Assembly: GCA_963422465.1 (NCBI GenBank)
Contig: OY730171.1
Span: 434,001 to 498,000 of the forward strand
DNA length: 64,000 nucleotides
DNA from: Lichina pygmaea
Taxonomy: Eukaryota; Ascomycota; Lichinomycetes; Lichinales; Lichinaceae
Direction of reading: 5' to 3'
Shown here: positions 55,664 to 64,000 of the stretch, piece after piece
Layout: each line of letters opens with the position of its first letter
How positions within the stretch are numbered: position 1 is the first letter of the stretch
Made by a program: the position numbers and the translations under genes
Notes under the pieces: model-generated
Database searches by the model: none
The model's input: the letters and a program-made list of their open reading frames with translations, nothing else
What the model was told of the DNA's origin: nothing

Positions 55664-57275
55664 ATGACTGTCACTCCGCCGCCCCAGCTCCCGTCGACCC
55701 ACCCGCCTCCGACTCCGCGTTACGGTCCCATGATCGATTCCTGCAGTCCGCAGCAGACTCGGCGCACAACCCGGTCGGCGACAAAGTTCGTGTTTGAGAG
55801 CAACGGAGGATTGTCGAACGGGACCTTCTCGCCGCCGCCGTCGGGTGAAGGATCGCCTGCCAAGCGCGCTCGACGAGCCGTCGACTGTAGAGTCGTTCGA
55901 CGCAGCCCGGGCGGAGACGTCATTATGTCCGGCGACGAAGTCGAGTCTGATGCCGACTCATCGTCCGATCTCATGATGCGAGCGCAGGGAACCACCATCG
56001 ACAACACGCACATGCTGCCAACCCCGGCCAAGACCCCGCGTAAGGGAGCCGAAGTCCCAGCCCAGGCGCTTCGGTCCACCGCCCGTGTGCTCTTCCCGCC
56101 TCACTCCGATGCCGCCAACGAGCTCACGCCGACGATCAGCGAGAGGCGGACCAGACGGCGCAAGGACGTGGCCAGCGCCAACGGCATGGACTGCGGCGTG
56201 GGGGAGAAGGTCGAGATCTTCACAGACTCGCACGAGCGGATCCCAGAGTTGGATGCGACCGAAGGCAACCCGTTCTACCAGCCCCGCAAGCGAGCGCAGC
56301 AGCCGTCGCAGGGAAGCGGCGGGTATGCCACCCGTGGAAACACCAGGAGAGCCGCAGAGCTGGAAAAGGCGCTGAAGCGAGACGATGGCATGGTCTACAC
56401 CTTGTACGTCGACGCAGCTGCTCCCTGCCGTCCGAGGCGCGTCGCTAATCCGTGCCTACAGCCGTGGCCGCAAGTTCTTCCGCAAGTTCGACGACGAGAC
56501 CGACGCCGACGCCGACGGCGAGACACGTCGTGTGACAAGGTCGTCGCTGAAGCCTCGGCTGCTGTTCCCGACCGAGGAGCAGAAGCGCGAGCGGGAGGCC
56601 AGAGACGCGACCGCTGCTCAGGCTGCTCAAGACGAGGACGACGAGGAGGCGCTCACGGACATCGACGACGACGCCCTCAACGAGCTGGATCCGAAGCGCG
56701 ACATGGAGACGGACAGCGACGCGGACATCCTCACCTCGCCTCCGCAGCACGGAACAGCGTCTCGATCGACCGCCGCCAAAGCGTTCGCCCAGCCGTCGCC
56801 GGACTCGGACGGGGCCACTCGGACGACGGAGGTCACGTTCACGCCGCGGTCTTTCAAGCCGGCCGACCACGCCAACGGCGCGCAGGGTTCGCCTCCCGCG
56901 ACGCCCGTCGCACCCATCCCGTCTCCGCTCTCGCCCGAGACGACACCGTCGACACGGACCTTGCGTTCCGGAGCCAGCGGTTTCGGCCGCTTCCTCCGCT
57001 CGTCCATCAAGTCTTTCGGTCAGGGTCTCAAGAGCACGGTGCAGGATCGCTCGACGTCGACGGCGAAAGGAGGCAGATGGTCGCAGAAGCAGCACGAGAA
57101 GGACGGAAGCGCGTCGAGTCCGTTTGACCTCTGGAACCGGGCCAAGGCCGTTCCGTCGAGCGCCGGCTCGGCCGGCAAGGGCAAGAAACGGGGCAAAGAG
57201 CCGGCTGACGAGAGCCACGAAAGCCCCGTCAAGAAGCGCGCGAAACGGGGGTCCAAGACGGTGGGCTCTCTCTAA
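55664..57275 (+). CDS. Conserved nuclear protein of unknown function
   Basis: Two exons (55664-56403 and 56462-57275) join across a 58-nt intron to restore DDGMVYTFRGRKFFRKFDD and encode 517 residues. The motif DG-hydrophobic-VY-FRG(R/K)K-FR-F, preceded by NPFYQPRKR, and the segment SSLKPRLLFPTEEQ recall a family of uncharacterised filamentous-ascomycete proteins. Other parts are Ser/Thr-Pro-rich (many TP and SP sites: LPTPAKTPRK, FTPRSF, PSPLSPETTPSTRTL) and basic clusters (PAKRARRA, ERRTRRRKD, SPVKKRAKRG) that look like nuclear-localisation signals. This suggests a nuclear protein regulated by cyclin-dependent kinases, but that is inference. No enzymatic domain is visible. The ATG is the first in frame after an upstream stop-containing leader. 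Confidence 0.82.
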
Positions 57276-59403
57276 GCCTCGTGACATCCTCCTCTCTCTC
57301 TCTCTCTCGCGCGCGCGCAGACGACAGCCATCATCTGCGGCCGCCATGACGACCACTGCATCAGACCCCATCTCTCACACAGCCATGACAACCACAGCAC
57401 CGTACGAGATCCCCATCTCTCACACGAAAGAATTAACATCTCTCTACCTACCATCCTCTCCATACTCTTCTCTCCAAGTTGCCACGAAAACAGATTGAAT
57501 GTCTCAGGCGTCAAAATTCCCCCCAACAAGGCCAGGTTCACGAGGCAATAGGCCGTTTGGCGGGGAGGGAGGTCGGTTTTTTCCTCTTCTCACGACACGT
57601 CCATGCGTCTCTTTGCCGTACCTGCTTGGTCGATCTGCTGCCTACTGTTCTCCGTACTTATTCTACCGATACGTACTTTTACCTTTCATCTTGTTGGGAA
57701 AGGGCTTGGAGCTGGTTGCCACGGGTGGACATGATGGTGGGGGGGCAGTTGTTGCTGATGGGGTTGTGGGGGTGTTGTCACTTGTGAGGGTTGCGGGGCT
57801 GTTGTGACAGTGTGCGAGGCTGTGTGGAAGATGTGCAAGGTGTAGGAGATGTCCTTTTGTCCAGGACAGATATACCGGTACTCAAGACTCTGCCATAGTC
57901 ATCATCGTCATCATCCTCTTCCTCATAGCGTCCTCCTCTCCCCCTCCTCACAATTGATTCTCGTAGTTCATTATCTTGGTAATTCCATCATCCGCACAGC
58001 AACACTCTCTGCCTACTTAACACCGCCACGCTGTCCCAAGACAGAAGAGCTGCGCAATAACCTAAACACACATCATCATGTTCATGTACTAAGTGCACTG
58101 TGTAGCAAAAGACAAATGCCAAGGCACACCCTCTAAATCACACACCCTGAATCCCTGCTCTCCATCTGTTCAGCTTATTTTATCTGACAGACATGTCTGA
58201 GATCTGGGACTGCTCTTTACATACGTACAGAGTACTCCGTACACTGTATGGTACGCTGCACTCTGTTCGTCAAAGCTGTTCTGTCCTGTACCGGTAGCGT
58301 ACCGTACGGTGCAGTGTACTCTCTGTACGTCTAAGATATGAGAATACAGATTCTTGTTCTTTGACGTTGACGTTGACGTGTGACTGCATGATTGAGTCGG
58401 TCTGTCAGGGAAGGTACCGTACTTGGTTGGGCTCTGCTGTGAGTGGCTTCTCTCTTCCATCGTCGCTGTTTCTCATCCTCACTCGCTCTCCTCATCATCG
58501 CTGGTCTGTACCAGGGTCTACTGCGAAAGGGACGCATGTAGCGTGTAAATATATTCTTTTTCCCAAAAACGGATCGACTGACATGTGTGCGTGTCATTTC
58601 TCCTCCCCATCTGGCTCGTCCATGGCATCTGGGAGGAAGGGATGATCGTGGCGTGGTCATGCGTGTCGGCGTAACGTTCTGTATGATACGGTGGATTCCA
58701 GGCCGATGCAAGGCAGATTCAAGCTGTACTATCGTTACTGCGGGTGTAAGGCAGATACAAGCTGTATTATACGCTGGGTTCAGGCTGGATCTGGAAGTAT
58801 TGTACACAGATTCAGGATAGATTCAAGCCGCGATGCACGGGCTCCTAATAGTACGCCTAGGTCGATTAGCTCCGACAGCTCCGACAGATGAGACAGCTCC
58901 GACAGCTCCGACAGATGAGACAGCTCCGACAGCTCCGACAGCTCCGACAGCTCCGACAGCTCCGACAGCTCCGACAGCTCCGACAGCTCCAACAGCTCCA
59001 ACAGCCCGCCAAGAAAAACACCTCCGTGTAGCTCCACCGCATCTTTCAAGACGGCCCGTCCTGAGCAGATACCAAGCGCCTCCTGTCCGCTCGCCACCGC
59101 AGCACCGCAGGTCATGCCGCCGTTCCTCATGTCCATCGAATCACGCGTCAGAGAGTGGCTCGAAAGTACAGCGTCTTAGGCTCTGGGTTCTGAGTTGTGG
59201 GTTCTGCTCGTCCCGAGACGTATATCGGGCGAAACGTGCTTCTCTCCTTCTCTTGCTCTCTCTCCCCTTTTATTTGCGTCGCGCGCGTGCGTTGACAAGA
59301 AAAGACAGTGTCAAGACAAGAGATGGATGGCTTCAGAGGGTAAGGGCGAGAAAGAGAAAACGGAGACACGGAGATGGAGACAAAACCCGCAGAGAGGACC
59401 AAG
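57276..59403. other. Convergent non-coding region
   Basis: 2.1 kb between the 3' ends of the gene ending at 57275 and MCM10. No gene recognised. Contents are a CT/CG dinucleotide run (about 57291-57320), GTAC-rich phrases at 58220-58330, an 18-bp partial duplication (GCAGATTCAAGCTGTACTAT-like at 58710 and 58750) and the nonamer array below. Confidence 0.5.
58868..59003. repeat. AGCTCCGAC nonamer array, about 15 copies
   Basis: Nearly perfect 9-bp units, with two AGATGAGAC variants near the left end and AGCTCCAAC at the right end. The unit reads Ala-Pro-Thr forward and Ser-Glu-Leu in reverse, so both strands stay open across it. Confidence 0.93.
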
Positions 59404-62145
59404 TCATCGAACAATATCCAACCCATCGTCATCGTCGTCCCGGGAGCCAGCCGGATCAACCGCACCCAGGCTCTCCCTGCCAGCTTCCTTGATACCCCTG
59501 ATGGTCTGGAAGCGAGTTCTCAGCCGGGCCTTGCGGACTGTGTCGCTCGCACTCTCAGCGGTCGTCATTGTCGTTGTCGTCGTCTGCGGCCGGCTAACGG
59601 CGTCTGACTCATCGCCGTCTTCTCGTCTTCGTCGTTGGATGAGGATAGATTGGCCGGCCGACTTCGATGTCGAGGAGGAGACGATGGTCGTGGTGGGAAT
59701 GGTGGAGGAAGAACTAGGACGAGACTGCTCGGTCGATGTGCTGGGTGCCGGGGTCGAGACTGCAAGGTGCCGTCTGGCTTTCAGCGGACTCAATCGCACC
59801 GAGGACGCTTTGCTGCGGGACATCGATAGATTTGTCCCTGCCCACGCTTCTGCTGCCGTGCCGTCCGGCCTCGGCTTCGTCGAGGAACCCGCGGTCGAGC
59901 TAGGCTCCGTGGACGTATGCGGTCGTCGGGGAGACTGCTGGCGACGACGTCCACCGCCGTCGTTGGAGGAGGGCAGACGAGAGCCAGAAGCGCCGGCGGC
60001 GGTGGCACGGAGATACGCCCCACCCATACCGGATCCTGCCTCGCCCAGTTTCCGGACCGTTTCCCTCTCGCGTTCCTGAGCCGCGAGCTGTCGACGAAGA
60101 CGCTCCTGCCTGCTGTAGCCGCGGTGGAAAGCGTCCGGGTCGACGTCTTCGTCGTCCAGGAGGCTGGCGCTGGACCTGCCGAAACCTGGCACGGCCGGGG
60201 ACACGTAGACCTGCGAGTGCGTGTCGCGGTCGTGGAAAGGGCCCTCGCGCCGTAGACCCCGATCCGCGCCCCGGTTTGGCTTCGTGTGTCCGTCCGCACC
60301 GCGCGACGAGCCGCCATGCCGACGACCGGCGCCCCACGATCCCCCTCGTCCGCCACCGGCGGATCGCCCGCCAGGACCAAATGGCGTGCTGATGGTGTTG
60401 ATCTCCATGCGGCCGGCCTTGGTCTTGCGCACCGAGGCGTCGACGTGGAAGGCGCAGTAGTCCGTGTGTCGTCTATCGACCCACTGTCCGCACACGTGCC
60501 CGTCCCTCTTGACGCTCTTGCAGAAACCCAGGTCCCGGGCCGCGCCAATCTCGAGCACCGTCTCCTCGCTCGAACTCAGCGTCAGCGAGAACCGGCCGGT
60601 GTCACGCTTGTGCGGCGGCGGCGGCATGATGTTCGGGTTGAGCAGCGCGATCACCGTTCCCGGCGTCAGCTTCCAGAACCGATCAAAGGCGGTCGAGAAG
60701 AGAAAGAGCTCCAGCTCCCATTTGAGGTCGGTCAGCGAGAGCACCATGTACTTGCCGCGTCCGCCGTTGCTGCTGCTGTCGTCGTTGGGCTTCTGCTTCT
60801 CCGTGCCGGCTCGCTGCTCGTCCTTGTGGCTCCGTGGGCTCGATTTCGAGGCGATGATCGCAAGCACGACCCAGTCTTCCTCGACGTCGGGCCCCTCGTA
60901 GCTTGGCGCCTTGACCGTTTTGAGCAGATCCGGGATGTGGTAGATCTTCTTGTCCAGGAACTCGCGAGTCAGCAACGCATGGGGGAGGACACGTTTGGAC
61001 AGATGGAAGCCAGAAAAGCTCTCGAATGTGGATGGATTGGCCGCAGCAGAATCATCGTCATTCTTTGTGGGCGACTTGGGACGTGCAGCCTGGGTGGCTG
61101 TGCTGTGGCCGGTCATCTCACTCAAAGGACGCGCGAACTCGAGGCCTGACGTCCTCGTCCTAGACTCTACATCCGGCTTGACGAGGTCCTTCGGGTCTGG
61201 TGCGGTGGATCCTTGCCTCGAGACATGACCATTGACTTGGTTGTACGACTGCAACACCTCAGCCCGGGTGAATTCCCGAGGCGCACACCTTCGTGCTTCG
61301 GCCACGAAGGGGTCTTCGACGTCATCCCCGCCCTTGTCGCCTGCTGCTTCTTTGGCTGTTTCAACCACTTCTTGGGGAATGCCAAAGGCTGTGCTTCGTA
61401 GTCGGCGCAGGCGGTCCTCCCTCTCCTGGCGGCTACGCTCGCTGGCCCGGCTCTCCGCAATCCGCTTACTGAAGCTTTTCGGGGGTGGCATCTCCGCCGC
61501 CGCATTTGAGTAATACGAGCTCTCACGGGATGCTGTTCCCCCAAGTCCGCTTTCGTAGCCGGGATATTGCTTTCCAGCATCTTTGGTTGCCGGAGGTCTT
61601 CTCAAAGAAACGTCTTTCCCCTTGAGACCTTTATCAATCCCAAGACGGAGCCGTCCAGGAGACTTGTTCTCATGGCCGGCTTTCTTCCGTTCGGGAGGTG
61701 ACAGTGGCACCTGTACATCGAGCAAGGACTTTGACCTTGGAGGCAAAAGTGCGCTGTCATGACTGGGGTTCCGCTCCGTTTGAGGCACGGCATCCGCATG
61801 CACATGTCCGCGAAGGGAGGTAGTATCCACGCCTGCACCGGCCACTTGACTCTTCGATTTGGCCTTGGCCTGACGTAGCTTCTTCAGCTTAAGTTGGGCC
61901 TCGATGGCTTGCAAACGTAGTTGTAGCATTTCCTCGTCCTCGTCTGATGCTCCAGTGTCTCCCAACGGCGTACCAGCTCCCACGCTGTCGCCATCTTGCT
62001 GATCCTTGGCATGAGCCAATCTCGCCCTTTTCGTCGGCGAAGGGGAAATGGACCGGCAGTCTCTTCCATCCCGGGCTCGTTTTCGTCCCGACGGCGAGCT
62101 GAGGAGAGCTTCAAAGGGCGAGCGTGGAGGCCATTGGGTTGTCAT
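59404..62145 (-). CDS. MCM10: Replication initiation factor Mcm10
   Basis: A single exon encodes 913 residues. Mcm10 binds the CMG helicase and DNA polymerase alpha and is needed to start and keep DNA unwinding. The conserved middle holds an OB fold (about 380-530: FSGFHLSKRVLPHALLTREF, EDWVVLAIIASKS, GKYMVLSLTDLKWELELFLF, FWKLTPGTVIALLNPNIMPP) followed directly by a zinc finger at about 535-566 with spacing C-x9-C-x11-C-x2-H (DLGFCKSVKRDGHVC to CAFH), the Mcm10 arrangement. Residues 70-110 form a coiled coil, as in other Mcm10 proteins. The C-terminal 300 residues are disordered, Gly/Ser/Arg-rich. The start ATG begins MTTQWPPRSPFEALLSSP. It diverges from the RNase H2B gene over 453 bp with MluI-type boxes in between. 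Confidence 0.95.
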   Translation of the reverse strand: MTTQWPPRSPFEALLSSPSGRKRARDGRDCRSISPSPTKRARLAHAKDQQDGDSVGAGTPLGDTGASDEDEEMLQLRLQAIEAQLKLKKLRQAKAKSKSQVAGAGVDTTSLRGHVHADAVPQTERNPSHDSALLPPRSKSLLDVQVPLSPPERKKAGHENKSPGRLRLGIDKGLKGKDVSLRRPPATKDAGKQYPGYESGLGGTASRESSYYSNAAAEMPPPKSFSKRIAESRASERSRQEREDRLRRLRSTAFGIPQEVVETAKEAAGDKGGDDVEDPFVAEARRCAPREFTRAEVLQSYNQVNGHVSRQGSTAPDPKDLVKPDVESRTRTSGLEFARPLSEMTGHSTATQAARPKSPTKNDDDSAAANPSTFESFSGFHLSKRVLPHALLTREFLDKKIYHIPDLLKTVKAPSYEGPDVEEDWVVLAIIASKSSPRSHKDEQRAGTEKQKPNDDSSSNGGRGKYMVLSLTDLKWELELFLFSTAFDRFWKLTPGTVIALLNPNIMPPPPHKRDTGRFSLTLSSSEETVLEIGAARDLGFCKSVKRDGHVCGQWVDRRHTDYCAFHVDASVRKTKAGRMEINTISTPFGPGGRSAGGGRGGSWGAGRRHGGSSRGADGHTKPNRGADRGLRREGPFHDRDTHSQVYVSPAVPGFGRSSASLLDDEDVDPDAFHRGYSRQERLRRQLAAQERERETVRKLGEAGSGMGGAYLRATAAGASGSRLPSSNDGGGRRRQQSPRRPHTSTEPSSTAGSSTKPRPDGTAAEAWAGTNLSMSRSKASSVRLSPLKARRHLAVSTPAPSTSTEQSRPSSSSTIPTTTIVSSSTSKSAGQSILIQRRRREDGDESDAVSRPQTTTTTMTTAESASDTVRKARLRTRFQTIRGIKEAGRESLGAVDPAGSRDDDDDGLDIVR

Positions 62146-62598
62146 GATCGACTCCTCGGAGGTGCCGGACAGAAGGGCACCCTGGACTGGCCGCGCCGCA
62201 GTACACCTGCCTCTCTATCCTTCGACAGCTATGGTACGGTACGGTACCGTACTGTAAGGGAAGCTGGTCAGCACATAAAAAGACATGTAGAGCCGCTCAC
62301 GCATACGGATTCTATAACAAGACTTACCTGTTCTGTGTGTACTGTACGTACTTCCGTACCGACATCTAGCGTGGGCTGGGGGGGGGGGGGGAAGGAGGGG
62401 GTTCGCTGAGACGCGTGACGCGAATGGAGACGGGTATCAACGCGCAAAACGCGTCTCCAAACGACGAGCTCTAAAATCACGTGACTCGGTGTACTGGCAC
62501 TCATGCCAAAGGGGGTATCACCTCAGCACAGGTAATTGCTTCCCATCGCTCTGTCCATATCAGTCGCAGCGGACCTGTGCCGGGCCTAGAGGAGGAGA
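62146..62598. promoter_or_regulatory. Shared divergent promoter of MCM10 and RNase H2B with MluI boxes
   Basis: 453 bp between the two start codons. ACGCGT occurs at 62411-62416 and 62449-62454, with a related AACGCGC at 62439-62445 and TGACGCGA at 62417-62424. A TCACGTGA octamer is at 62477-62484. ACGCGT is the binding core of MBF, which turns on DNA-replication genes at G1/S in fungi, and both flanking genes act in DNA replication or repair. The left part has GTAC-rich phrases (62231-62252, 62339-62358) and a 14-base G run (62378-62391). Confidence 0.65.
62411..62454. promoter_or_regulatory. Two MluI cell-cycle boxes (ACGCGT)
   Basis: Palindromic ACGCGT at 62411 and again at 62449, 38 bp apart, between replication genes. 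Chance occurrence of two 6-mers within 45 bp is low but not negligible in GC-rich DNA. Confidence 0.6.
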
Positions 62599-64000
62599 AT
62601 GGAGAACACTACAGAGACCCCGAAGCTCTTCATACTGCCCCAGGACACCTCTGCAGAAACGCGTATCGTCACGCTCAGTCATCCTCGGACAGCTTCTCCA
62701 TGCCGCTACCTGTTCTGCCCAGAGAAAGGGATATATGAGTTTACCAAGATTGCAGCTCCCAAGGCGGCGACGAGGAGCCTGCTGCTTGCTCGAACTGTCC
62801 GCGGTCTCAGTGGGTCGGGGAAACACAAAGGCAGCGCCAGCGCAACCAATGCATCCCCGCCGTCGTGCGGACTGGACCATGAAGGGCCGGATGACCATCA
62901 TACAGCCACCTCCAACGCACATCTGGACGGCAAAGGAGCCCGCATCGACTTGTCGAAAGGCTACATTACCGAATCCAACGATCTATACGTCGCGACGCCG
63001 ATGGACCCGCTCTTCTTAGTCCTGCCCGCACTACGACCGTCTACGACAAAGGCATCGCCGTCCTCATCTAAGGGAGAAGAGAAGAAGAGGCTCTTTCTCT
63101 CAGCCGACGACTATCTGGACAGCCTGGCAGCGTCGTCCAAACATTTCGCGCATGTTACGCGAACCAGCGCTTTTCGAAGGCTGGTGGAGCGCCGGCTCGC
63201 CGCAGTATGCGACTCTGTCGAGGCCGGAGACGAGAAGATGCATCGATTCAGCCTGGAGAAGTTTTGCCAAGAGATGCTGCGCAAGGCCGGGTGCATGGTG
63301 CTGAATGGCTTGCCGGCAAGTCTGGAAGAGAGGTTCGTGACGAGGGCGCTCGAGGTGCCCTTCACGGCGCTGAAGCGCGAGGAGAGCGCTTTCTCTGTGA
63401 CGGCTGCTAGCCAGGTGGATGACGGTCATCAAGCCGACTCGTCGATCACCACAGACAGCGACACAATCATTCCAACCTCGACTCCACATGCAGAGCCAAG
63501 CCTATCAAGAACAATCTCGACCGTGTCTTCAGACGCTTCACAGACAACGTCGATGACGACGATCACCGCAGCTACCTCGGCCCCGTCTGAAAGCACTCCA
63601 GCAGCGTCATGCCCGTCTGCCACAGACGAAATCATCCAGCTCCTACGACTCCGAACCGCACTGACGTACCTGTGCACAAACTATCTGCCAGCGCACCTAT
63701 CCGACGACCTGACAGACCTCCTCTCGACCAGCATGGAGCCATCATCTTGCACGAGCTCATCGACCCAGCCCTCATTCTCCAAGCCCATAGACTTCCGTCC
63801 TCTGTACAAGCACCTAGACGAACTGCGTTCTCTGCGCGAAGAAGCCCTGAGCGCACAATCCCTGTCTCATCTGGCATCACGCAAACGTCCCTTCCGGGAC
63901 GACGACTACGACGACCTCGGCGCGGGTAGCGACAACGAGACGCGCAGAAAACGCCTCAAAGCCGTCGAAGACGAGAACAAGAAGAAGGCCAAGGCTGGCA
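62599..64000 (+). CDS. RNH202: Ribonuclease H2 subunit B, 3' end outside the window
   Basis: The frame is open from 62599 to the window edge (467 full codons, no intron seen). RNase H2 removes ribonucleotides from DNA and RNA of RNA-DNA hybrids; subunit B is a non-catalytic partner that links the complex to PCNA. Family marks are FILPQDTSAETRIVTLSHPR, PCRYLFCPEKGIYEFTKIAA, ITESNDLYVATPMDPLFLVL, FLSADDYLDSL and FSLEKFCQEML, in the family order (triple-barrel domain, then a winged-helix-like part). A Ser/Thr-rich insertion at about residues 295-345 breaks up the helical domain. The end in view is basic (RRKRLKAVEDENKKKAK). A PCNA-binding box, if present, would lie beyond the edge. Start MENTTETPKLFILP is the first ATG, 6 bp after GAGGAG. 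Confidence 0.92.
   Translation, partial: MENTTETPKLFILPQDTSAETRIVTLSHPRTASPCRYLFCPEKGIYEFTKIAAPKAATRSLLLARTVRGLSGSGKHKGSASATNASPPSCGLDHEGPDDHHTATSNAHLDGKGARIDLSKGYITESNDLYVATPMDPLFLVLPALRPSTTKASPSSSKGEEKKRLFLSADDYLDSLAASSKHFAHVTRTSAFRRLVERRLAAVCDSVEAGDEKMHRFSLEKFCQEMLRKAGCMVLNGLPASLEERFVTRALEVPFTALKREESAFSVTAASQVDDGHQADSSITTDSDTIIPTSTPHAEPSLSRTISTVSSDASQTTSMTTITAATSAPSESTPAASCPSATDEIIQLLRLRTALTYLCTNYLPAHLSDDLTDLLSTSMEPSSCTSSSTQPSFSKPIDFRPLYKHLDELRSLREEALSAQSLSHLASRKRPFRDDDYDDLGAGSDNETRRKRLKAVEDENKKKAKAG

Noticed and set aside
58780-59136. 119-codon minus-strand frame rich in Ser-Glu-Leu
   Set aside because: Open only because of the 9-bp array; flanks show no coding signal. Kept as a repeat.

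Overview
The window looks like nuclear DNA of a filamentous ascomycete (probably Pezizomycotina; this is inference, no search was run). The reasons are GC-rich genes split by short GT-AG introns (about 50-270 nt), fungus-specific families (DASH subunit Duo1, Atg27, Erg24, the Sip3/Ysp1 family, a Zn2Cys6 factor, a DUF3074 START-like protein), and protein sequences that read like filamentous-ascomycete orthologs, for example the ADP/ATP carrier. I see no rRNA, no CRISPR array and no retroviral or LTR element.

Layout. 1-8.6 kb: a repeat-bearing stretch, a Zn2Cys6 transcription factor on the minus strand, then 4.4 kb of non-coding DNA in front of it. 8.6-15.7 kb: a DUF3074/coiled-coil protein (minus), a decayed HNH-nuclease-family gene (plus) and the mitochondrial ADP/ATP carrier (minus, six exons, one of 22 nt). 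16.6-24 kb: ribosome-biogenesis gene KRI1 (minus) and a SIP3-like BAR-PH-GRAM-VASt lipid-transfer protein (plus), sharing a promoter. 24-31.7 kb: mostly non-coding, with two tRNA-like elements and one orphan gene with poly-Q and Gly-Gly-Phe repeats. 31.7-38.5 kb: a (6-4) photolyase with a long charged tail (minus), ATG27 (minus) and ERG24 (plus), the last two divergent. 39.8-42.9 kb: a secreted GH3 beta-glucosidase (minus). 43.4-44.2 kb: a TA-flanked inverted-repeat element. 46.4-51.8 kb: a membrane-anchored coiled-coil protein of unknown function (plus) and an F-box-like protein (minus). 52.4-53.8 kb: a Mutator-type MITE with a 9-bp target duplication, and a fold-back element. 54.2-57.3 kb: DUO1 (minus) and a conserved nuclear protein of unknown function (plus). 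59.4 kb to the end: MCM10 (minus) and the RNase H2 B subunit (plus, cut by the window edge), sharing a promoter that carries MluI-type (ACGCGT) cell-cycle boxes.

Functional threads. Sterol biology appears twice (ERG24 synthesis, SIP3-like transport). Chromosome duplication appears three times (MCM10, RNase H2B, DUO1). The most interesting non-genic material is the three inverted-repeat elements, a recurrent intergenic GTAC-rich motif (GTACTTCCGTAC and relatives), long G or C homopolymers, and pentamer and nonamer arrays. I did not find a convincing new multi-gene system. Exon boundaries were set by hand from splice signals, reading phase and remembered family sequence; in every multi-exon model described as intact the phases add up.
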